DNA from: Planktophila turicensis
GTDB taxonomy: Bacteria > Actinomycetota > Actinomycetes > Nanopelagicales > Nanopelagicaceae
NCBI GenBank assembly: GCA_965234405.1
Contig: OZ248346.1
Length of the DNA stretch: 64,000 nucleotides
Reading direction: 5' to 3' (one strand)
Shown here: positions 16,848 through 22,509 of the stretch, piece by piece
Numbering within the stretch: position 1 is the stretch's first letter
Layout: each line of letters opens with the position of its first letter
Translations under genes and position numbers: made by a program
The notes under the pieces: model-generated
Told to the model about the DNA's origin: nothing
Database searches by the model: none
The model's input: the letters and a program-made list of their open reading frames with translations, nothing else

Positions 16848-16863
16848 CCGAACATCTGTTCGA
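16848..16863. promoter_or_regulatory. SOS (LexA) box between recA and yaaA
   Basis: CCGAACATCTGTTCGA matches the actinobacterial LexA consensus TCGAAC-N4-GTTCGA at 15 of 16 positions counting the N4. On the minus strand it closely resembles the box I recall for mycobacterial recA. It covers the predicted start site of the recA RecA-NDp promoter and lies upstream of the yaaA -10. Confidence 0.88.
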
Positions 16864-16886
16864 AAGGTAGCAGGAGCCACTGACAA
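16864..16886 (-). promoter_or_regulatory. RecA-NDp (PafBC-type) promoter of recA
   Basis: On the minus strand TTGTCAGTG, 8 bases, then TACCTT. This is an exact match to the RecA-NDp consensus TTGTCRGTG-N8-TANNNT, the LexA-independent DNA-damage promoter recognised with PafBC in mycobacteria. The predicted start falls inside the adjacent SOS box. Confidence 0.85.
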
Positions 16887-16887
16887 G

Positions 16888-16893
16888 TAGGGT
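16888..16893 (+). promoter_or_regulatory. Candidate leaderless -10 element for yaaA
   Basis: TAGGGT lies 7 bases before GTG at 16901. The same sequence could instead be read as a weak ribosome site for that GTG. Confidence 0.45.
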
Positions 16894-16900
16894 GTGTCGC

Positions 16901-17455
16901 GTGTTGATCCTGTTGCCACCCTCCGAGAAGAAGAGCCAGACGGATAAACCCACCCCGGCCATGAGCGTCTATGCGGGGGTTCTCTACCAAGCCCTCGATT
17001 GGAGCTCGCTCTCCCCTGCTGCAAAGAAGCGCGGCGAGACCGCCCTTGCGATTATCTCGGCCAAGTACGGCGTAGTTCGTCCAACGCAGCGGATTGAAAG
17101 TTATAAAGAGAAGATTGATAACAAGGCGATGCGCGAACCTGTGGCCGCGATCTTAGATCCCATTAAGACGGGGCTGATTGTCGATTGCCGGTCATCGACT
17201 TATAAGACCGTGTGGCACTCCCCTGTCGATATCACGGTTGAAGTCCGAGTCTCGACTGTGGTCGATGGCGTACGAACCGTCGTGACCCATATGTCCAAGA
17301 AGACTCGTGGCGAAATAGCGCGCTGGTTACTGCAGAGCCGTTCGATGCCGAAGACTCCTGAAGACCTCTATGCAATTGTCTCTGAGAAATACCCGTGTGC
17401 TCTTACGCCATCTGATGGAGTTGAGCCGTGGGTTCTGGAAGTTATTGCGGTTTAG
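16901..17455 (+). CDS. yaaA: YaaA/UPF0246 family protein (peroxide-stress related)
   Basis: Begins VLILLPPSEKK, the hallmark of YaaA/DUF328 proteins. In E. coli YaaA is induced by OxyR and lowers iron-driven DNA damage. Here it is divergent from recA and shares its SOS box, which suggests damage control. About 184 residues, shorter than the usual 240-260. GTG at 16901 fits the family start better than GTG at 16892. Its base composition is richer in G+C than the neighbours (37, 37 and 34 of 60 in three lines counted by eye). Its stop abuts the stop of the convergent hydrolase gene. Confidence 0.82.
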   Translation: MLILLPPSEKKSQTDKPTPAMSVYAGVLYQALDWSSLSPAAKKRGETALAIISAKYGVVRPTQRIESYKEKIDNKAMREPVAAILDPIKTGLIVDCRSSTYKTVWHSPVDITVEVRVSTVVDGVRTVVTHMSKKTRGEIARWLLQSRSMPKTPEDLYAIVSEKYPCALTPSDGVEPWVLEVIAV

Positions 17456-18253
17456 CTAGGCGCGTGAAAAAGCTGTTCGCTTAATGAAGTCAACAGTAAG
17501 CGCTGGGTAGTTCCACATAATCACATGCGCGCAGTTATCGACGACAATCCACTTCGAATGACGTGGTGCAACTTCACGTTCTTGGGCGCGTGGGTGAGGC
17601 AAAGTTAAGTCGTAATCTCCGAAGACAATCGATACTGGAATTTCCTCAGAGATTGACGAATCAAACTTCTTAAACCGAATAGCTTTCCACATCGGCATAT
17701 AGCCGACAGAGCGCGCCATTGCTATTACGGAATCTTTACAGGATTCAAATGAAAGCTCTCGCCAAAGGTGAGTGATCTTCTTATAGCCCAGTGCTTTGAG
17801 TGGCGGTAAATTGTAAGCAAGGCGGAGAAAGTACTGAGATATCTTTGCAAGGATTCGCGCCAATAAGCTTGGTGGAAGTTTCTGCGTTGGTCCTTCATGC
17901 CATAAACCAGCTGGGGCAAGGGCTGTAACGCTCTTTACTCGGTCTGGAAATTGCGCAGCAAGTTCGAGTGCAATCCATCCGCCTAACGAATTGCCCGCCA
18001 CATGGAATTCACGGACTCCGTGATCTTTCTCCATCGCTGTAACAATTGAGTGCGCAAGTGAGCGCGGATCAAGGGGTTCGTCGTGCAAAGGTGCGCTGCC
18101 GTGTCCTGGAAGATCGACTGGATAGATAGTGAATGAATCTTCTAGACCTGCGTGCAGCGTCTTCCAGATATTTCCAGCTGAACCCAATCCATGCACCAAT
18201 ACCAGGGCTGGCAAATCTGGTTTACGTGAAAATACTTCAGAAGTTACAGGCAT
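17456..18253 (-). CDS. Alpha/beta-hydrolase fold protein
   Basis: Hydrolase of unknown substrate. LVLVHGLGSAGNIW gives the oxyanion region, GNSLGG the nucleophile elbow (serine), FGDYDLTLP the acid (Asp), and NCAHVIMW the catalytic histidine, so the triad is complete. I chose ATG at 18253, 2 bases after the DUF3046 stop, giving 265 residues; earlier starts (18289, 18310) overlap DUF3046. It is probably in one operon with clgR, the TetR gene and DUF3046. Confidence 0.88.
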   Translation of the reverse strand: MPVTSEVFSRKPDLPALVLVHGLGSAGNIWKTLHAGLEDSFTIYPVDLPGHGSAPLHDEPLDPRSLAHSIVTAMEKDHGVREFHVAGNSLGGWIALELAAQFPDRVKSVTALAPAGLWHEGPTQKLPPSLLARILAKISQYFLRLAYNLPPLKALGYKKITHLWRELSFESCKDSVIAMARSVGYMPMWKAIRFKKFDSSISEEIPVSIVFGDYDLTLPHPRAQEREVAPRHSKWIVVDNCAHVIMWNYPALTVDFIKRTAFSRA

Positions 18254-18255
18254 TA

Positions 18256-18456
18256 TTAATAACGGTATTTCTCGGTCTCGGTGGGACATTGCTTGCACAC
18301 CGCCCGCCATATTTCATCCGCTTCGCGACCTGCAGTGAGAGCCTCATTGACCGTCATAGAACCCAATTCGCTAATAGCTATATCTTGAGAGAAGGAGGTT
18401 GCCCATGCATCACCAAATGAGAGCACGATTCTTTCGCGCAGATCCGAAATACGCAT
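18256..18456 (-). CDS. DUF3046 family protein
   Basis: A 66-residue protein with the DUF3046 pattern: MRISDLRERI at the start, FGDAWATSFSQD, MTVNEALTAG and ADEIWRAVC. The family is restricted to actinobacteria and usually lies beside recA, as in Mycobacterium (Rv2738c). Function unknown. It starts 4 bases after the TetR gene. Confidence 0.88.
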   Translation of the reverse strand: MRISDLRERIVLSFGDAWATSFSQDIAISELGSMTVNEALTAGREADEIWRAVCKQCPTETEKYRY

Positions 18457-18460
18457 CAGT

Positions 18461-19030
18461 TTAAAAGAGAGTGCGCTCTACAAGAAGCTCAGCTTGTTCG
18501 CGAGACTGCTTTGGGGTGATGGGTTGCATTACTTGCCCCAGCAACCAACGCATTGCAAGTCCTGTGCCAGCTTCTGATTTCGTTGCCTCATAAATACATG
18601 TTGCTAGAACTAAGTAGAGCGGGTTTTCTGCATGAGACATAATCGCAATGAGCAGCTGCGCATCATGTTGACGCATGGCTGAAAGTGCAGGGTCTGCTGA
18701 GATGACCTTGGAAAGTGTTTCGAGTGCATCTGCCGGTGTTCCTGCACGTTGTGCCAGATCAACTAGCTTTTCAACTTCGAGAGTTATGAGCGCTTCAAGT
18801 ACAGCGTTCTTATCGCGGTAATGGTTATATAAAGTCGCACGAGAGACTTCGGATGCATCTGCAATATCAATCATCGAAATATTTGAGACTCCGTGAAGAG
18901 CAATAAGAGATTTTGTTCCTTCGAGAATTGCGCTCTCGGTGCGACGATGGATTCCGCCTTGCAAGGCGTACTTAGGCTGCGTCGACAACGGAGAGCTTTG
19001 CGCTTTCACGAGATTTGATTTCGTGTGCAA
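18461..19030 (-). CDS. TetR-type transcriptional regulator
   Basis: Helix-turn-helix of TetR type at about residues 30-75 (ISMIDIADASEVSRATLYNHYRDK broken as IADASEVSRATLYNHY), followed by an all-helical ligand domain without obvious signature. The GTG at 19030 overlaps clgR by 59 bases; a TTG at 18964, just past the clgR stop, is a likely alternative. Target genes unknown. It lies between clgR and DUF3046. Confidence 0.82.
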   Translation of the reverse strand: MHTKSNLVKAQSSPLSTQPKYALQGGIHRRTESAILEGTKSLIALHGVSNISMIDIADASEVSRATLYNHYRDKNAVLEALITLEVEKLVDLAQRAGTPADALETLSKVISADPALSAMRQHDAQLLIAIMSHAENPLYLVLATCIYEATKSEAGTGLAMRWLLGQVMQPITPKQSREQAELLVERTLF

Positions 19031-19238
19031 CGCCTGTCATTACAGATGACAATGTAAGTCCGAGCGCATCGCAGATTGCATTGAGAAGTTCAGAGGATGC
19101 TTCTTTTTGACCACGTTCTACTTCAGAGAGATAACCCAAAGAGACGCGGGCTTCGCGAGCAACATCGCGGAGTGTGCGAGATTGTGAGGTGCGAGCATCA
19201 CGAAGTGTGTGGCCAACTGCTTCACGCAATAACGTCAT
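18972..19238 (-). CDS. clgR: Transcription activator ClgR (clp gene regulator)
   Basis: An 88-residue XRE-type regulator with RTLRDVAREARVSLGYLSE and VERGQKEASSELL, nearly diagnostic for ClgR, which activates clpP, lon and stress genes in actinobacteria. It lies in the conserved recA-clgR-pgsA neighbourhood. The protein ends in Asp-Ala-Ala; in Streptomyces the terminal Ala-Ala makes ClgR a ClpP substrate. GAGGGGATGGGCG gives a Shine-Dalgarno before the ATG. Confidence 0.92.
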   Translation of the reverse strand: MTLLREAVGHTLRDARTSQSRTLRDVAREARVSLGYLSEVERGQKEASSELLNAICDALGLTLSSVMTGVAHEIKSRESAKLSVVDAA

Positions 19239-19264
19239 CGCCCATCCCCTCTTCTCGTGGTGTA

Positions 19265-19735
19265 TTAGCTAAGGATACGGGCAAAGGTGCCCATCGCGCT
19301 GGATATAGCGCCTTGTCGCACGCCATCGCGACCGCTATCGAGGGTCAAGTGCAGGGTTTGGCAGATTGGTCCACAGATTGCAATCCAGACCGTGCCTTCT
19401 CGAATTCCCATGTAATCGCCTGGGCCAGCAATGCCTGTCGTTGCAATAGCCCATGTGCTTCCCAATTTCTCTATTGCACCTTGCGCCATTTCGATCGCTA
19501 CTTCTTCGCTGACGACAGTATGTTGATCAATCGTGGACTGCTTGACTCCAAGAACATTTACTTTTACATCAGATGTGTATGCGACTACTCCCCCGATAAA
19601 AACGGAGGACGCTCCGGGAACTTGGGTAAGTGCGTGACCAAGACCGCCACCAGTAAGTGATTCGGCAACCGAAACAGTTTCGCCACGAGATTTCAAAATC
19701 TCGATGATGGACTTAGCGTGAGCTTTGGAAGGCAT
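19265..19735 (-). CDS. pncC: Nicotinamide-nucleotide amidohydrolase (CinA C-terminal domain)
   Basis: Single-domain CinA-C protein of 156 residues, which converts nicotinamide mononucleotide to nicotinate mononucleotide in NAD salvage. VAESLTGGGLGHALT near residue 22 and TTGIAGP near 99 are the family signatures. The N-terminal MoCF domain of long CinA proteins is absent. ATG at 19735 follows TAGATT by 6 bases, where TAG is the pgsA stop codon. Confidence 0.92.
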   Translation of the reverse strand: MPSKAHAKSIIEILKSRGETVSVAESLTGGGLGHALTQVPGASSVFIGGVVAYTSDVKVNVLGVKQSTIDQHTVVSEEVAIEMAQGAIEKLGSTWAIATTGIAGPGDYMGIREGTVWIAICGPICQTLHLTLDSGRDGVRQGAISSAMGTFARILS

Positions 19736-19741
19736 ACGGTA

Positions 19742-19747
19742 AATCTA
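19742..19747 (-). promoter_or_regulatory. Leaderless -10 element of pncC made from the pgsA stop codon
   Basis: TAGATT on the minus strand; its TAG is the stop codon of pgsA. It ends 6 bases before the pncC ATG. Confidence 0.5.
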
Positions 19748-20287
19748 CCGCTTGGAATACCACGAGCGTAAGTAGTCGTAGGCAGAAGTTATTGTCAGAA
19801 TGATTGCCACGCTGATAAATCCATATTTAAACCAATCAAGCCAAGCTGGCAGCGGCAGGATGAAGAACCCCACTCCAAAGTTCTGCATCAGCGTCTTAAT
19901 CTTTCCGCCTTTGCTTGCAGGTATTACGCCATTCTTAATGACAAGCAGCCTGAAGAGTGTGATTCCGATTTCGCGGGTAAGGATGAGAATCGTGATCCAC
20001 CAAGGGAAACGATCAAGAATCGAAAGCGAGATCATTGCCGCGCCAATAAGCGCTTTATCTGCCACAGGATCTAGGAATGTTCCGAGTGGCGTAATTTTAT
20101 TTGAGTGGCGTGCCCAGCGACCATCGACGATATCGGTCATGCCAAGGGTAAAGAAAATGGCATATGAAATTAATTGATAGGTCGAATTACTGCCACCATC
20201 GTAAAAAAGGGTATAGACACCAAACGGAATCAGAAGGATTCGAGTAACAGTCAAAGTATTTGGCGTGATGAATCCAGGGACTTTCAT
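19745..20287 (-). CDS. pgsA: CDP-diacylglycerol--glycerol-3-phosphate 3-phosphatidyltransferase
   Basis: Membrane enzyme making phosphatidylglycerol phosphate. The CDP-alcohol phosphotransferase motif D-x2-DG-x2-AR-x8-G-x3-D-x3-D is complete (DIVDGRWAR to GTFLDPVAD, about residues 52-78). Several hydrophobic segments follow. 180 residues. It overlaps rimO by 4 bases. Actinobacteria may also use paralogues for other head groups, but this position beside rimO and pncC fits PgsA. Confidence 0.9.
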   Translation of the reverse strand: MKVPGFITPNTLTVTRILLIPFGVYTLFYDGGSNSTYQLISYAIFFTLGMTDIVDGRWARHSNKITPLGTFLDPVADKALIGAAMISLSILDRFPWWITILILTREIGITLFRLLVIKNGVIPASKGGKIKTLMQNFGVGFFILPLPAWLDWFKYGFISVAIILTITSAYDYLRSWYSKR

Positions 20288-21666
20288 TGAACTTCAGCCA
20301 CCAAATCTGCGCCCATGGAATCAACCACCACGGCATCAATATATTGCCCGACTTCGAAATTTGTACCTATGAAGGTGGTTGTTCCATCTACTTCTGGCCC
20401 TTGGTGCGCAGCGCGCCCTTCTTGTAATTCTGCATCTTCGATCAGAACTCGCACGGCTTCACCGATACGTCCTTGGGCTCGCAAGGAAACCATTTCATCA
20501 GCCAAAGAAGAAAGCGCCTCAACGCGTTCGCGAATGACTTCATCGGCAACCTTGTCGCTGAGATCAAGAGCCTCGGTGTTATCTTCATCGGAGTACCCGA
20601 AAATTCCAACTGCATCTAGCTTTGCAGCAGTAATGAAGTCGGCAAGCTCGTTGTAATCTGCTTCAGTTTCACCGGGGAAGCCAACGATAAAGTTAGAGCG
20701 GATTCCTGCTTCAGGTGAGAGTGCGCGGATTTGGGTGATCAGATGCAAGAATTTTTCGGAATCACCAAAGCGGCGCATGCGACGCAAGACGGTCGGGCTG
20801 GTGTGCTGGAATGAAAGATCAAAGTAAGGCGCGACCTTATCAGTCTCAATCATTGATTGAAGCAAAGAGGGGCGCATCTCAGCTGGCTGCAAGTATGAAA
20901 GTCGCACACGTTCGACGCCAGGGATTTCAGCGAATTCATGGAGGATCTTCTCCATCAACTTAAGATCGCCTAGGTCTTTTCCATACGAAGTCGTATTTTC
21001 GCTGACCAAGAAGAGTTCGCTGACGCCATTCTGGGCAAGCCATGTGGCTTCCTGCAGAATTTCAGTAGGACGGCGTGAAATGAATGAGCCACGGAAATAT
21101 GGGATGGCGCAGAAAGAGCAACGGCGGTCGCAGCCAGATGCAATCTTGAGCGGAGCCCAAGGTGCGCTACCTAAGCGCTTACGAAAGAGTGAACCACCTG
21201 CACCAAGTGAAGAGGCATAGCTTTCATCGCGTGCTGCGGCACGTTCGACGGGAGCAATTGGCAGAAGAGCACGACGATCGCGAGGAACATGAGGAGTATG
21301 TGATTTTCCGCTGACAATTGATTGCAAACGTTCAGAAATATCTTGGTAATCATCAAAACCTAGAATTGCGTCTGCTTCAGGCAGCGCTTCAGCTAACTCT
21401 TTGCCATATCGCTCAGCCATGCATCCAACGGCTACTACAGCTCGTGTAGTTCCGTGGCCCTTGAGCGAGTTTGCTTCGAGAAGTGCGTCAACTGAATCTT
21501 TCTTGGCTGATTCAATAAAACCACAAGTATTTACAACGGCGACTTCAGCAGATTCAACATCATCTACAAGTGTCCATCCATCGGCTGCTAATCGGCCGGC
21601 AAGTTCTTCAGAATCGACTTCATTGCGTGCGCAGCCCATAGTGACGATGGCAACGGTACGAGACAT
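20284..21666 (-). CDS. rimO: Ribosomal protein S12 methylthiotransferase RimO
   Basis: Radical-SAM enzyme that methylthiolates Asp of ribosomal protein S12. The N-terminal MTTase domain has cluster cysteines in MGCARNE, NTCGF and VGCMAERY; the radical-SAM motif CDRRCSFC lies near residue 185; a TRAM domain ends the protein. I chose ATG at 21666 (MSRTVAIV), 460 residues; it follows TAGCAT by 7 bases, where TAG is the stop of the RodZ-like gene. Earlier in-frame codons overlap that gene. Confidence 0.94.
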   Translation of the reverse strand: MSRTVAIVTMGCARNEVDSEELAGRLAADGWTLVDDVESAEVAVVNTCGFIESAKKDSVDALLEANSLKGHGTTRAVVAVGCMAERYGKELAEALPEADAILGFDDYQDISERLQSIVSGKSHTPHVPRDRRALLPIAPVERAAARDESYASSLGAGGSLFRKRLGSAPWAPLKIASGCDRRCSFCAIPYFRGSFISRRPTEILQEATWLAQNGVSELFLVSENTTSYGKDLGDLKLMEKILHEFAEIPGVERVRLSYLQPAEMRPSLLQSMIETDKVAPYFDLSFQHTSPTVLRRMRRFGDSEKFLHLITQIRALSPEAGIRSNFIVGFPGETEADYNELADFITAAKLDAVGIFGYSDEDNTEALDLSDKVADEVIRERVEALSSLADEMVSLRAQGRIGEAVRVLIEDAELQEGRAAHQGPEVDGTTTFIGTNFEVGQYIDAVVVDSMGADLVAEVQ

Positions 21667-21673
21667 AGGGGTG

Positions 21674-21679
21674 ATGCTA
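21674..21679 (-). promoter_or_regulatory. Leaderless -10 element of rimO made from the upstream stop codon
   Basis: TAGCAT on the minus strand; its TAG is the stop codon of the RodZ-like gene. It ends 7 bases before the rimO ATG. Confidence 0.5.
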
Positions 21680-22384
21680 TCGGAAGGTGCGACGAACCTC
21701 TTCATTTTGGCCGCCCAATGGTGCAAGTTGCTTACCATTGAGAGTTACATCGAGCCCTGCTGGATTACTGAAGTAGATACTAATTACTTTTTCGCCCTTA
21801 AATGATTTGGTTTCGCCTTGGAAGATTGATCCCTTCGCGAGAGTCTCACCATCGGCAATGATGTGAATGTAAGAATTTCCACGAGCGGCCGTAATGCTCA
21901 GTTCAACTGGACCTGAGTTGGTTTCTGTAGAAGCCGTAGGCGCAGCGGCCGGAGTCGGAGATGCCGTAGTAGTTTTTGGCTTAGCTGGTGCAACATCTGC
22001 ACTCTGATTAGAAATAACAATTTGAACAAGTCCCAAAAGGAGCAGAACGGCTACTGATGCAATTGCAGGAACTTTCCATGAGATTTTCTTAGCTTCGGAT
22101 GGAACTTGCATCACATTATTTTCAACCAATAGATCTTGAATCGCACGATGTTCAGTTGAATGCTCTTCGTTATATAAATTAATGAGAGTCTGTGCATCGA
22201 GCCCAATTTTTGGCGCAATATTTCTTAAGTGGCCACGGGCGTAGGTATCTCCCCCACAATGAATGAAATTATTGTTTTCCATCTCGGTAAGAAGACCGAT
22301 GCGAATACTTGTCGCTTCAGATAATGACGTAATGCTCAGGCGTGCAGCTTCGCGAGCATCGCGAATCGTGCTTCCGAGAGTCAT
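21677..22384 (-). CDS. RodZ-like membrane protein with N-terminal helix-turn-helix
   Basis: Residues 1-75 form an XRE-like helix-turn-helix (STIRDAREAARLSITSLSEAT), with AYARGH-type ending (TYARGHLRNIA). One transmembrane helix (VPAIASVAVLLLLGLVQIVI, about 104-123) is followed by a Thr/Pro/Ala-rich linker and a C-terminal beta domain (DUF4115-like). This is the architecture of RodZ, which links MreB to the wall machinery; many actinobacteria keep such a protein beside ftsK and rimO. A TACAAT -10 lies about 37 bases upstream. Confidence 0.85.
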   Translation of the reverse strand: MTLGSTIRDAREAARLSITSLSEATSIRIGLLTEMENNNFIHCGGDTYARGHLRNIAPKIGLDAQTLINLYNEEHSTEHRAIQDLLVENNVMQVPSEAKKISWKVPAIASVAVLLLLGLVQIVISNQSADVAPAKPKTTTASPTPAAAPTASTETNSGPVELSITAARGNSYIHIIADGETLAKGSIFQGETKSFKGEKVISIYFSNPAGLDVTLNGKQLAPLGGQNEEVRRTFR

Positions 22385-22420
22385 TTTTTGCCGCCTTGCT
22401 GTGGGGAACCTAAGTGGTTA

Positions 22421-22426
22421 ATTGTA
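22421..22426 (-). promoter_or_regulatory. Candidate -10 element for the RodZ-like gene
   Basis: TACAAT on the minus strand, about 37 bases before the ATG; AAGG before the ATG serves as ribosome site. A weak TTTATC lies 17 bases upstream as possible -35. Confidence 0.45.
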
Positions 22427-22439
22427 ACTTTAGAGGTAT

Positions 22440-22481
22440 GGGTGATAAATAGATAGTTTCTCTATTTCGTCAAAATCACCC
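22440..22481. promoter_or_regulatory. Two-part hairpin between ftsK and the RodZ-like gene
   Basis: GGGTGAT/ATCACCC and, inside it, AAATAGA/TCTATTT form two 7-pair stems. No T tract follows on the minus strand, so it is not a typical terminator. It overlaps the presumed -35 region of the next gene. Confidence 0.4.
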
Positions 22482-22509
22482 CTAAAACGCACCCAATGTT
22501 TGGCGCGAA

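Noticed and set aside
16755..17024. Minus-strand frame covering the recA promoter and yaaA start
   Set aside because: It runs through the SOS box and RecA-NDp promoter and is antisense to yaaA; no family resemblance.
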